Notes under the pieces: model-generated | What the model was told of the DNA's origin: nothing | Databases searched by the model: none | What the model saw: the letters and a program-made list of their open reading frames with translations, nothing else | Shown here: positions 1-8,249 of the stretch, piece after piece | Position numbering within the stretch: position 1 is the stretch's first letter | How the letters are laid out: every line of letters starts with the position of its first letter | From: JACKAQ01 sp020634975 [NCBI: Calditrichia bacterium] | GTDB taxonomy: Bacteria; Calditrichota; Calditrichia; RBG-13-44-9 | Reading direction: 5' to 3' | DNA: 64,000 nucleotides | Assembly (NCBI GenBank): GCA_020634975.1 | Contig: JACKAQ010000001.1 | Span: forward strand, 3,410,001 to 3,474,000 | Program-made: the position numbers and the translations under genes

Positions 1-682
1 GATCAATATACCGCTTCACGGGCGGCTCGACAAAACAGAATACACCAAAGAAGATTTGCTGGAAATCTGGCAGCGAATTATCAACAAACATCAATTGAAT
101 ATCCAAACCGGTGAGCGGCTGACCGGGATAAATCCGGTTGGTGATGAATTTGAATTGGTCACCCAAAACAACTCTTTTTATGCCCGAAAAGTAGTGTTGG
201 CGTTGGGCAGGCGCGGCACACCGCGAAAATTGGGCGTGCCCGGTGAGAAAATGTCCAAAGTCGCCTATCAGTTGATCGATGCGCAATCGTATCAAAATGC
301 CCATATTTTGGTGGTTGGCGGCGGCGATAGCGCTGTCGAAGCTGCCATTGCCCTGGCTCGCCAAAAAGGAAATATCGTTTCCATTTCCTATCGCAAAAAT
401 AAATTTTTCCGCATCAAAAAGAAAAACGAAGATCGCATTATGCGATTGATAAAAGAGAAAAAAGTGCTGCCGTTGTTCGAATCAACGGTATTGGAAATAG
501 AGCCGGATCGCGTGATTTTGCAGCAAGATGTGGAAATGTTTGAGATCCCCAACAATTATGTTTTTATTTTTGCCGGCGGAATTCCGCCGTTCAAAATGTT
601 GCAGGAAATGGGTATCCGTTTTGGCGGCGAAGCCAAAACATTTGCGCCACCGGTAGCTGTTCCGTCGGGTTTCAGCAACTAA
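1..682 (+). CDS. NAD(P)/FAD-dependent oxidoreductase, C-terminal part (5' truncated)
   Basis: The reading frame is open from base 2 of the window, so the true start lies upstream; a TTG at 56 is only an internal codon. The visible 227 residues hold the second half of a two-dinucleotide-binding flavoprotein of the thioredoxin reductase/YpdA type. They show a stretch ending VVLALGRRGTPRKLGVPGE, then the NAD(P)-binding Rossmann motif VVGGGDSAVEAA, and near the end the FAD-domain return segment (YVFIFAGGIPP). No CxxC redox pair is visible in this part. The family moves electrons between NAD(P)H and a small protein or thiol, but the partner cannot be told because the N-terminus is missing. The gene converges on cydB with a 54-bp gap. 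The class is fairly secure, the substrate unknown. Confidence 0.8.
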   Translation, partial: INIPLHGRLDKTEYTKEDLLEIWQRIINKHQLNIQTGERLTGINPVGDEFELVTQNNSFYARKVVLALGRRGTPRKLGVPGEKMSKVAYQLIDAQSYQNAHILVVGGGDSAVEAAIALARQKGNIVSISYRKNKFFRIKKKNEDRIMRLIKEKKVLPLFESTVLEIEPDRVILQQDVEMFEIPNNYVFIFAGGIPPFKMLQEMGIRFGGEAKTFAPPVAVPSGFSN

Positions 683-736
683 TGCATCGCGGAGGAGAGA
701 ATACGCCGCAAGTTTTATGCTTCGACGGGGCGGCTT

Positions 737-1774
737 TCAATAACTCGCCTCATCCAACTTCACTTTTCCGCTGAACGTTTTGTAAACGAAAATGGTGTAG
801 CCCGCAACCAGCGGCGCACCGATGGCCACAATGGTCATCATAATTTCCAGCGTTTTTTGGGAAGACGCCGCATTGTACACATCAATATTGTACGCCGGAT
901 CGACCGTGGACAGCAGGATATTCGGATACAACTCGATGGCGGAAAGGATCAGCAAAAAACTGATGGTCAGCGATGAAAAAATGAATGCCTGCAAAAATTT
1001 GCGCTGCGATGCCAGTCGCGGCAAATTGGCGATGCTCAAAAACGCCAGTACCGGCAGTAAAAAAAGGATCTGGTTCGAGCGGAAATCGTCGGACAAATGC
1101 GGTATGTAAAGCAATGTATAAAGCGTTGTAATACTGAAAGTTACGATAAAAAATATCATCGCGTATTTTTGCAGTTCGAGCAACTGTTTGTAGAGTTTGC
1201 CCTCCGTTTTCAGCAGCAAATAAATCGCGCCATGCGACATAAACAGCGTCAGCGATGTCAGCCCGACCAGAATCGAATACAAATTCAAAAATTCAAAAAA
1301 ACCGGCGCCCTGATACACATAATCCGGGCCGATGGCGATACCCTGCAACACATTCCCCAACACAACGCCGAGCAAAAACGCGAGCATAATGCTGGAAATG
1401 GAATACGAAACGTCCCACATTTGCCGCCACCAGCGCATCGGTTCTTTGCTGCGAAATTCAATCGAAATTGCGCGAAAAATGATGAACAGGAGGAACAGCA
1501 TAAACGGCACATACATCGCGGAAAATAATGTTGCGTACACCACCGGAAATCCCGCAAACAACGCGCCGCCGCCGATAACCAGCCACACTTCGTTGCCGTC
1601 CCAAACCGGTCCGACCGCGTTCAGCGCAATCCGCCGGCTTTCCTCTTTTTTGAAAAACAAATGAAATGCGCCGGCGCCAAAATCAAAACCGTCCAAAATG
1701 GCGTATCCGGAAAACAGCGCCCCGACCACCAAAAACCACCATGTGGGATAATCTATACCAAATAATGTTTCCAT
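737..1774 (-). CDS. cydB: cytochrome bd ubiquinol oxidase subunit II
   Basis: Subunit II of the cytochrome bd quinol oxidase, an inner-membrane terminal oxidase that reduces oxygen to water with electrons from quinol and works at low oxygen. The 345 residues are highly hydrophobic with about eight to nine membrane segments. They carry the family signatures LDGFDFGAG near residue 27 and GPVWDGNEVWL near residue 55. Length is typical for the family. It lies 3 bp downstream of cydA on the same strand, so the two are surely co-transcribed and probably translationally coupled. No cydX-like small subunit and no cydCD assembly genes are seen beside it. Confidence 0.97.
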   Translation of the reverse strand: METLFGIDYPTWWFLVVGALFSGYAILDGFDFGAGAFHLFFKKEESRRIALNAVGPVWDGNEVWLVIGGGALFAGFPVVYATLFSAMYVPFMLFLLFIIFRAISIEFRSKEPMRWWRQMWDVSYSISSIMLAFLLGVVLGNVLQGIAIGPDYVYQGAGFFEFLNLYSILVGLTSLTLFMSHGAIYLLLKTEGKLYKQLLELQKYAMIFFIVTFSITTLYTLLYIPHLSDDFRSNQILFLLPVLAFLSIANLPRLASQRKFLQAFIFSSLTISFLLILSAIELYPNILLSTVDPAYNIDVYNAASSQKTLEIMMTIVAIGAPLVAGYTIFVYKTFSGKVKLDEASY

Positions 1775-1777
1775 CGT

Positions 1778-3157
1778 TTATTTTCCAGTTAAAATGGTTG
1801 TTATTCCTTTAGTTAAAGGTCTGTCTTCAATTTCTGATTCATCGAACGGGCCGTGTTTGATTTTTTTATCGAGCAGATATAAAAATAGCGCAAACAATAA
1901 CGCGTAAATCAGGAAAAACATGATCAGTGAAAACAGAACCTGGTTGGCGGTTACCGATGCCGAAAGTGCGTCCGATGTGCGCAGTAATCCGTAAACGACC
2001 CACGGTTGCCGACCCATTTCCGCGGTAAACCAACCGACCTGATTGGCAATCTGCGGCAGTAGCACCGCGAATACGAATATTTTGAGTAACCATTTGTTTT
2101 CGAATAACTTACCGCGCCACAGCAGAAAGCTGGCCAGCAACGTTAGCCCGATCAGCGCCATCCCGATTGCCACCATAATATGATAAAATTGGAACACCGC
2201 ATTCACCTGCGACGGGCGATCTGTTTCGGGAAACGCGTTTAGTCCGGTCACCGGTGCGGTGACATCGAAATTCAGCAAAAACGATAAACCGCCGGGAATT
2301 TTCAACCCGGTAACTTCCTGATTTTCAGCATCCACCCAGCCAAAAATATACAGGTCAGCCGGGGCGCTGGCATCGAAATGTCCCTCCAGCGCCGCCAGTT
2401 TTGCGGGTTGGTTTACCGCAACGCCTTCCGCCGATTTGTGTCCGGTGAACAGTTGTCCCAGCGAAAAAATCGTGGCAACAACCAGCGCAATGCTGAACGC
2501 TTTTTTGGAAATTTCGACATATCGCCCTTTCAGCAAATAGTAGGCATGAACGCTCAGCACCAAAAATGCGCCGGCAAGAAATGCACCCAACCAAACGTGC
2601 AGCAGCCTGTCCACGCTGGACGGGTTGAACACCATTGCCCAAAAATCGGTGATTTCCGCGCGGGCGCGAATGCCTTCACCAACGATGTGAAATCCCGCCG
2701 GCGTTTGCTGCCAGCTATTTGCCACGACAATCCAGACGGCGGAAAACATGGAGCCGAGAAATACGCCGATGGTCGAAATGAGGTGAACTTTCGGTGAAAC
2801 GCGGTTCCAGCCGAACAGCAGCACCCCGAGAAATCCGCTTTCCAGCGCGAACGCAAAAATGCCTTCGGCCGCCAACGCGCTGCCGAACACATCGCCCACA
2901 TATCTGGAATAGGTTGCCCAGTTGGTGCCGAATTCAAATTCCATTACAATTCCGGTAACTACACCAATGCCGAAAGTTAACGCGAAAATTTTCGTCCAGA
3001 AACGGGCGAGAATTTCGTATTTTTTATCTTTCGTCCGGACGTACTGGCTTTCGAAAATAACCATGAGCAACCCCAAACCGATGCTCAACGGCGGGTAGAT
3101 ATAATGAAATGCCACAGTAAATGCAAACTGGATTCTGGCTAATATTTCTACATCCAT
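1778..3157 (-). CDS. cydA: cytochrome bd ubiquinol oxidase subunit I
   Basis: Heme-bearing subunit I of cytochrome bd oxidase (459 residues). Visible landmarks are the N-terminal heme ligand His18 in [16 protein letters not shown], the EFEFG segment of the conserved acidic residues, and a second ligand histidine in [12 protein letters not shown]. The heme b558 methionine is seen in [16 protein letters not shown], the most conserved motif of the family. The periplasmic Q-loop is of the shorter type, as in many non-enteric bacteria. ATG at 3155-3157 gives the standard N-terminus. The gene opens the cydAB operon. Its promoter must lie in the 244-bp divergent gap shared with the ECF sigma gene on the other strand. 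Confidence 0.97.
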   Translation of the reverse strand: MDVEILARIQFAFTVAFHYIYPPLSIGLGLLMVIFESQYVRTKDKKYEILARFWTKIFALTFGIGVVTGIVMEFEFGTNWATYSRYVGDVFGSALAAEGIFAFALESGFLGVLLFGWNRVSPKVHLISTIGVFLGSMFSAVWIVVANSWQQTPAGFHIVGEGIRARAEITDFWAMVFNPSSVDRLLHVWLGAFLAGAFLVLSVHAYYLLKGRYVEISKKAFSIALVVATIFSLGQLFTGHKSAEGVAVNQPAKLAALEGHFDASAPADLYIFGWVDAENQEVTGLKIPGGLSFLLNFDVTAPVTGLNAFPETDRPSQVNAVFQFYHIMVAIGMALIGLTLLASFLLWRGKLFENKWLLKIFVFAVLLPQIANQVGWFTAEMGRQPWVVYGLLRTSDALSASVTANQVLFSLIMFFLIYALLFALFLYLLDKKIKHGPFDESEIEDRPLTKGITTILTGK

Positions 3158-3401
3158 TTTATGTATCCGTGAAATGATGTTTAACTTTGGGAAATTAAGC
3201 GCTTCAAAATTACCCGGAAATCCGCTGAAAAAAGCGGTTGAAATTACAATTTTCAGCGATATGTATCCTGATACGCAACAAATTAATGGCTGCCGCAGCC
3301 GCTATCAACGACTTTGTGAAAATAATCCTCAAATTGGTGCGAACTCATTGTCCAGCCAAAAAAATTGTAACTATTCTAAATTTGAGGGATATTATCTGTG
3401 T

Positions 3402-3893
3402 ATGAACGATCGAATGGTTGGCTTTTCGGAATTATATCGCCGATATGCGGCGGATGTGTACCGGTTCGCATTTTGGCTGAGCGGCGATGGCGATGTGGCA
3501 AACGACATTGTTTCGGAAACATTTGTGAAAGTTTGGCTATCGAAAAAAGATGTGCAATTGCAAACTGTGAAAGCTTTTTTGTTTACCATCGCACGGAATG
3601 AATTTTTGAAAAGCCTGCGCAGCAACAAACGGCGCAGCGAAATACCGGAAGCATTGCTGGATGCCGCGCTGATTGCGGATGAACAATTTGCCCAAACCGA
3701 ATCGCTTCTGCGCACATTGCGACACCTCCGGCAACTGCCGGAAATCGATCGTGCTGTGCTCATTTTGCATGCGATGGAAGGATTGCCGCAACAGGAAATC
3801 GCGACAATTTTAAACCTCAGCCTGTCGGCTGTGAAGGTGAAAATTTTTCGCTCCCGCCGTAAATTGCTGGAATTAGCGCTAAATAGTGAGTGA
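3402..3893 (+). CDS. ECF-type RNA polymerase sigma factor
   Basis: A 163-residue sigma-70 family factor of the extracytoplasmic-function class. Region 2 is seen in the first half (ELYRRYAADVYRFAFWLSG followed by DVANDIVSETFVKVW), and region 4 in the second (LPEIDRAVLILHAMEG, then QEIATILNLSLSAVKVKIFR, a helix-turn-helix). There is no region 1 or 3. An in-frame ATG at 3174 would add 76 residues that look like non-coding sequence. I chose ATG 3402, which has a GAGGG 13 bp upstream (weak spacing) and starts at the usual ECF position. It is followed 39 bp later by a small two-helix membrane protein, the usual place for its anti-sigma factor. The genes it controls cannot be read from here. Confidence 0.88.
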   Translation: MNDRMVGFSELYRRYAADVYRFAFWLSGDGDVANDIVSETFVKVWLSKKDVQLQTVKAFLFTIARNEFLKSLRSNKRRSEIPEALLDAALIADEQFAQTESLLRTLRHLRQLPEIDRAVLILHAMEGLPQQEIATILNLSLSAVKVKIFRSRRKLLELALNSE

Positions 3894-3932
3894 GGATAAA
3901 GACAATGTTTTCAATAATTTGGAGATAAAAAA

Positions 3933-4358
3933 ATGAACATAACGGAACAGGTGATTCTGGATTTACTGCCGGTTTATCAATCCGGCGACGCCAGCGAAGA
4001 CACCGTGAAATTGGTGGAAACATATTTAGCCGAACATCCGGATTTTGCCAAAAAAATCGCAAAAGCTTTGCCGGAAATTCCGGTTGAAGAAATTGCCCAA
4101 AAACATCAATTTATAAAGGAGAACGAAATGACCGCACTAACGCAAACCCGATCGCTGTTGCGCTGGAAAGGCATTTGGATGGGTTTTGCAATATTCTTTT
4201 CAGTTGCCCCGCTTTCATGTTATTCAACCGAGGCTACAGGTTTTCATTGGGTGTTTGAAAATTCGCCGCTTTTGGCGCTGGGATATTTTGCTGTTGGAAT
4301 TTGTTGCTGGATCGCATTTTTTGTTATTCGACATCGCCTGAAAAGCACCGATTTGTAA
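3933..4358 (+). CDS. probable membrane-bound anti-sigma factor
   Basis: A 141-residue protein directly downstream of the ECF sigma gene. Residues 1-60 are soluble and resemble the N-terminal domain of zinc-finger-like anti-sigma factors (VILDLLPVYQSGDASED, then ETYLAEHPDFAKK). However, no Cys/His zinc ligands are present. Two hydrophobic helices follow (about residues 78-95 and 112-131). Start ATG 3933 has GGAG eight bases upstream. The likely job, inferred from position and layout, is to hold the sigma factor at the inner membrane until a signal frees it. A second in-frame ATG with its own strong ribosome binding site lies at 4128, see separate entry. Confidence 0.65.
   Translation: MNITEQVILDLLPVYQSGDASEDTVKLVETYLAEHPDFAKKIAKALPEIPVEEIAQKHQFIKENEMTALTQTRSLLRWKGIWMGFAIFFSVAPLSCYSTEATGFHWVFENSPLLALGYFAVGICCWIAFFVIRHRLKSTDL
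4115..4130 (+). promoter_or_regulatory. internal ribosome binding site and in-frame ATG inside the anti-sigma gene
   Basis: AAAGGAG at 4115-4121 lies six bases before ATG 4128, which is in frame with the anti-sigma gene (codon 66). The match to the Shine-Dalgarno consensus is better than that of the gene's own start. A product from here would be a 76-residue protein with only the two membrane helices. Seen in sequence; use as a start is inference. Confidence 0.4.
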
Positions 4359-4591
4359 TCGGAAAAATGTAACAAAAATGGCTCACCTCCCGTGGATTAT
4401 CCGAAACTTGGCTGAAGTTGCACCATTTTTATTCTGTTGAAACACTCCGCTCAAACCTTTCGCAGCAATTGCATAGGGCTTTTCCCGAAGTAATCCTTTG
4501 TAGAAAAAGGGATTTTTGCTATATTTTTTAGCGACTTATCGAAAAAAAATGTGCAACTGCTTCAACTAACCGCATCCGAACGGAGAATCGT
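4359..4591. other. intergenic region before symporter gene
   Basis: A 233-bp gap between the anti-sigma gene and the symporter. No gene, tRNA or clear terminator hairpin was found. It must hold the promoter of the symporter/aminotransferase pair, which I cannot place with confidence. Confidence 0.5.
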
Positions 4592-6025
4592 ATGATCAAA
4601 CTTAAGCCATTCAATGTGCTGCATTGGGTGTATTTTTTACTCTCAACTGTAATCAGCTTGTATCTGTTCAGCCAGCCTGCGACAAATGTGATGGCGGATT
4701 GGCCCGGCGTTGTGCAGTTTGTGCGCTCTGCACTGTTGATGTTTGCATTGTATCTGATGTTCCAAAAATTATTTGAGATGGAGCTACACACAAAAATAAT
4801 TTTGGGGATGATTCTCGGTGGATTTGCGGGATTTATTTACGGTAACGAAATTGTGGAAGTAAAGCCGGTTGGAACGGCGTTTATTCGGTTGATCCAAATG
4901 ATTGTTGTGCCGTTGGTGCTGGCATCGCTGATCAGCGGAACCGCCAGTCTCGGCGATATCAAAAAAATGAAGCGCATCGGCAGCAAAACGCTGGTGTATT
5001 ACCTCTGCTCAACGGCAGTGGCGATCTCGATCGGGTTGATATTCGCCAATATTTTTCAGCCGGGCAGTGGCATGTCTCCTGATGTGCAGGCAAAATTGCT
5101 GGAAAGTTACGGCGGTGCCGCCGGCGAAAAAGTGGCTGCGGCACAGGGCAGCGTATCGATTGTCGATACATTTTTGAATATGATACCCAAAAATCCGGTG
5201 GAAGCGTTAGCTTCTGCCAGCATGTTGCAGGTGATCTTTTTTTCGATAATGACCGGTATCGCACTGACCATTTTGCCGAAAGACAAAGCTCAGCCGGTGA
5301 TCAATTTTTTTGACGGTTTGTTCGAAGCGATGATCAAAATTGTGGTGATCGTGATTGAAATTGCGCCGTACGGCGTGTTCGCGCTCATCGCGGATGCTGT
5401 CGGTAGCTTCGGGCTGGAAATTCTGGCATCGCTGTTAAAATATACGCTGGTTACCGCAGTCGCATTGTTTGCAGTGCTGATGATTTATCCGTTTGTTGTC
5501 AAACTGTTCTCCGGAATGAGCCCCAGGATGTTTATGCGCGGTATTCGTCCGGCGCAGCTGGTGGCATTCAGCACCAGTTCCAGCGGCGCAACGCTGCCCG
5601 TTACGATGGAATGTTCGGAAGATAATCTTGGTGTTTCCAAAGAGGTTGCCAGCTTTATTTTGCCGCTCGGCGCAACTGTAAACATGGACGGAACGGCGTT
5701 GTACCAGGGTGTGGCAACCATTTTTATTGCACAGGTTTATGGCATTCCGCTGGATTTAGGCGCACAATTGATGGTGGTGCTCACCGCTACGCTGGCATCC
5801 ATCGGCACTGCTGCTGCGCCGGGAGTCGGCATTTTGATGCTGGTGATAGTGTTGCAGCAAGTTGGTGTTCCGCTGGAAGGCATTGCGCTGATTTTGGCGG
5901 TTGATCGATTACTCGATATGCTCCGGACAGTTGTGAACATCACCAGCGATGCAACTGCATCGGTAATTGTTGCCGCAACCGAAGGCCAACTGCATGAGCC
6001 GCCGAACGAAAGCAAGGGGGTATAA
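4592..6025 (+). CDS. dicarboxylate/amino acid:cation symporter (DAACS family)
   Basis: Inner-membrane secondary transporter of the GltP/DctA/GltPh family, which brings in glutamate, aspartate or C4-dicarboxylates with Na+ or H+. Hallmarks are the serine-rich hairpin STSSSGATLPVT at about residues 327-338 and the NMDGTA motif of TM7 at about residue 364. The C-terminal substrate/cation site DRLLDMLRTVVNITSDAT is also present. ATG 4592 is preceded by GGAG at good spacing. The 477 residues include about 65 extra N-terminal residues with two hydrophobic segments before the usual first helix (HTKIILGMILGGFAGF), an uncommon extension. It lies 48 bp before an aminotransferase, suggesting uptake and transamination of an amino acid. 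Substrate not determined. Confidence 0.92.
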   Translation: MIKLKPFNVLHWVYFLLSTVISLYLFSQPATNVMADWPGVVQFVRSALLMFALYLMFQKLFEMELHTKIILGMILGGFAGFIYGNEIVEVKPVGTAFIRLIQMIVVPLVLASLISGTASLGDIKKMKRIGSKTLVYYLCSTAVAISIGLIFANIFQPGSGMSPDVQAKLLESYGGAAGEKVAAAQGSVSIVDTFLNMIPKNPVEALASASMLQVIFFSIMTGIALTILPKDKAQPVINFFDGLFEAMIKIVVIVIEIAPYGVFALIADAVGSFGLEILASLLKYTLVTAVALFAVLMIYPFVVKLFSGMSPRMFMRGIRPAQLVAFSTSSSGATLPVTMECSEDNLGVSKEVASFILPLGATVNMDGTALYQGVATIFIAQVYGIPLDLGAQLMVVLTATLASIGTAAAPGVGILMLVIVLQQVGVPLEGIALILAVDRLLDMLRTVVNITSDATASVIVAATEGQLHEPPNESKGV

Positions 6026-6073
6026 ACCCAAACAAAACAGCAAGTTGTGATTTTTTTAAAAGGAGTTGGAATA

Positions 6074-7438
6074 ATGACAGATAAAAATAAGGATCAGCCC
6101 CAGGTTAATAAAGCGCCAAGCTATTCATCGGATAAAAGTAACGGGAAACGCAATCAATCTCCGCAAATTTACCTGAACCTGAATGTTCGGGGATTGCCGC
6201 AATCCGCCACGCTGACCATCAATGAATTGAGCGCTTCGCTGATCAAAAACGGTAAAAAAGTATATAAATTGGGATTGGGACAATCGCCTTTTCCGGTACC
6301 GGAGGAAGTCGTTGCTGCGCTGCAAACGCACGCTCACGAAAAAGATTATTTGCCGGTGAAGGGATTGCCGGAGCTCCGGGCCGCAGTTGCCGGGTTCCAT
6401 CGCCGCAAAGAAGGTATCAATTTTAAAGCTGAAAATGTACTGATTGGCCCGGGTTCCAAAGAATTGATGTTTATTGTTCAGCTCGTGTATTACGGTGATT
6501 TGGTGATACCGACGCCCAGTTGGGTATCGTACGCACCGCAGGCGCAGATTATCGGGCGGCACATTCGTTGGGTGCCCACCCGGTTGACCAATAGCCTGAA
6601 CCTCATGCCGGAAGATTTGGAAAAATTGTGCGAACCCGATCCCGATCGCCCGAGAATTGTTATCCTCAATTACCCCAATAATCCCAGTGGCAGCACTTAC
6701 ACGACGGATGAACTGAAAGCAATTGCCAAAGTTGCCCGCAAATATCGTATCATTTTAATTTCCGATGAGATTTATGGCGAGATGCACCACAAAGGGCAGC
6801 ATGTTTCCATCGCGCGATTTTATCCGGAAGGCACAATTATCAGCAGTGGATTGAGCAAATGGTGTGGTGCCGGCGGCTGGCGATTGGGCACTTTTACGTT
6901 CCCGGAATCCTTGAATTGGTTGCGCGATGCCATGTCTGTGGTCGCCAGCGAAACCTTTACGGCAACATCTGCGCCGATTCAATATGCCGCCGTGCAGGCG
7001 TTCAATGGCAGCGAAAAAATTGAGAAGTATCTGGCGCGATCCCGGAAATTGCTCAGTGCGTTAGGACGCTATCTCGCCCGGCGGCTTCAAAAAGCCGGCG
7101 TTGCGTTACCGGAGCCAAAAGGCGGATTTTATTTATACGCCAATTTTAACTCATTTCGCGAAGCACTGAATCGCCGGGGAATTTATACCAGCGATGAACT
7201 TTGCCATCAATTGCTCAACGATACCGGCGTTGCCATTTTGCCGGGCAGCGTATTTGGCAGCCAGCCGGAAACGTTGACCGCCCGGTTGGCTTATGTGGAT
7301 TTTGATGGCGAAAAAGCCTTGGCAGGTGTTGCGACATTGCCACCTGCCAAAGTTATCGATGTAGAATTTTTGCGGGAATATTGCCCGAATGTTGTTACCG
7401 CTGTGGACCTGATTTGCGATTGGCTGGCTACAAAATAA
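6074..7438 (+). CDS. pyridoxal-phosphate aminotransferase, class I/II
   Basis: Fold-type I PLP enzyme (454 residues) that moves an amino group between an amino acid and a 2-oxo acid in the cytoplasm. Visible are NYPNNPSGSTY (carboxylate and PLP contacts), the SDEIYGEM segment with the PLP-ring aspartate and tyrosine, and the Schiff-base lysine K262 in SSGLSKWCGAGGWRLG. The C-terminal arginine region lies around LTARLAYVDFDG. I chose ATG 6074 because AAAGGAG sits at a good distance just upstream; a GTG nine codons earlier lacks this. The N-terminal 35 residues are polar and probably disordered. Most similar in pattern to aspartate-type aminotransferases, and the preceding glutamate/aspartate-type symporter fits. 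It abuts the convergent Spy-like gene with no gap. Confidence 0.9.
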   Translation: MTDKNKDQPQVNKAPSYSSDKSNGKRNQSPQIYLNLNVRGLPQSATLTINELSASLIKNGKKVYKLGLGQSPFPVPEEVVAALQTHAHEKDYLPVKGLPELRAAVAGFHRRKEGINFKAENVLIGPGSKELMFIVQLVYYGDLVIPTPSWVSYAPQAQIIGRHIRWVPTRLTNSLNLMPEDLEKLCEPDPDRPRIVILNYPNNPSGSTYTTDELKAIAKVARKYRIILISDEIYGEMHHKGQHVSIARFYPEGTIISSGLSKWCGAGGWRLGTFTFPESLNWLRDAMSVVASETFTATSAPIQYAAVQAFNGSEKIEKYLARSRKLLSALGRYLARRLQKAGVALPEPKGGFYLYANFNSFREALNRRGIYTSDELCHQLLNDTGVAILPGSVFGSQPETLTARLAYVDFDGEKALAGVATLPPAKVIDVEFLREYCPNVVTAVDLICDWLATK

Positions 7439-8071
7439 TCACTTTTGATCACGAAACGGGCGTTGGGCGCGACGTTCGTTTCGTTGCGCCTCATTCAGCT
7501 TTTTGAATGTTGCCTGCTGGTCAGCTGTGAGATGTTTGGCGATGGCGGCATCTTGCTCGATCATCAGTGCTCTCATTTTTTCCCGGTCATCCCGGCTCGG
7601 GCGTTGTCCCGGCTGACGCATCGAGCGTATTTTCTCACCATATTCTGCCATAACCGGTTGAATTTTGGCGACTTGCTCCTCGGTCAATGCCAGCTCTTTT
7701 TTGAGCATCTCCAGCCGTTGTTCGCCAAATCCGCCGCGCGGTGCACTTCGCCCAAGTTGCTGTTTTTCCATCACTTCTGCGAATATTTTTTTTTGCTCGT
7801 CCGAAAGAATATTTTGGATTTGCTGCTGTTCCTGAACCCGCAAATCTGCCTCGGCTTTTTGCAGCGCATCTGGATTATTTTTATTTTCTTCCCGTAATTG
7901 ATTCATTTGCTGCCGGCTGTTTTCCAAAATTTTTTGAATGGATTCGGTCTGCGTCTCACTCAAATTGAGCTGTTTTTTCAACATTTCGATTCTGCCCGAT
8001 GGCGATTGCGCTGAAATTTGTGATACCGTAAGCAGCAGAATTGCTGCCACCATAACTAAAAAATACCGCAT
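7439..8071 (-). CDS. Spy/CpxP-like periplasmic LTxxQ protein
   Basis: A 210-residue exported protein with a clear signal peptide (MRYFLVMVAAILLLTVSQISAQ). The mature part is almost wholly helical and charged, with repeats of the Spy/CpxP LTxxQ type: LNLSETQ, LALTEEQVAKIQ and LTADQQATFKKL. Members of this family are small periplasmic chaperones or metal/stress sensors that bind misfolded proteins. The C-terminus is basic (RRAQRPFRDQK). It is longer than E. coli Spy and seems to hold two copies of the motif region. It is a single gene on the minus strand, convergent with the aminotransferase. The closest partner upstream is glmM, separated by a strong terminator, so it likely has its own promoter in 8072-8190. 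Confidence 0.72.
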   Translation of the reverse strand: MRYFLVMVAAILLLTVSQISAQSPSGRIEMLKKQLNLSETQTESIQKILENSRQQMNQLREENKNNPDALQKAEADLRVQEQQQIQNILSDEQKKIFAEVMEKQQLGRSAPRGGFGEQRLEMLKKELALTEEQVAKIQPVMAEYGEKIRSMRQPGQRPSRDDREKMRALMIEQDAAIAKHLTADQQATFKKLNEAQRNERRAQRPFRDQK

Positions 8072-8194
8072 AATTTTTTCTCCGAAAAATGGGTTGTTTT
8101 ACAAATTGAATCATCCACAAGCTGTCCTCTTTTCAGGTGCTTCGAATATTAGACACGGTATTTTCTGTAATCTTTCAAAAATTTTGGTAGAAAT

Positions 8195-8223
8195 AAAAAA
8201 GGGAACGTTGACCGTTCCCTTTT
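8195..8223 (-). terminator. intrinsic terminator downstream of glmM
   Basis: Stem GGGAACG (8201-8207) and CGTTCCC (8213-8219) with a five-base loop, extended by A/T pairs to about 11 bp. On the minus strand it is followed by a run of six T. It ends the glmM transcript. The stem is nearly the same as that of the terminator at 9754-9783. Confidence 0.8.
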
Positions 8224-8249
8224 GCGAACATCTGATTTTGAAATGTTGA

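Noticed and set aside
3174-3401. N-terminal extension of the ECF sigma factor
   Set aside because: The extra 76 residues have no sigma domain likeness and would cross the cydA promoter region; ATG 3402 gives the normal family length.
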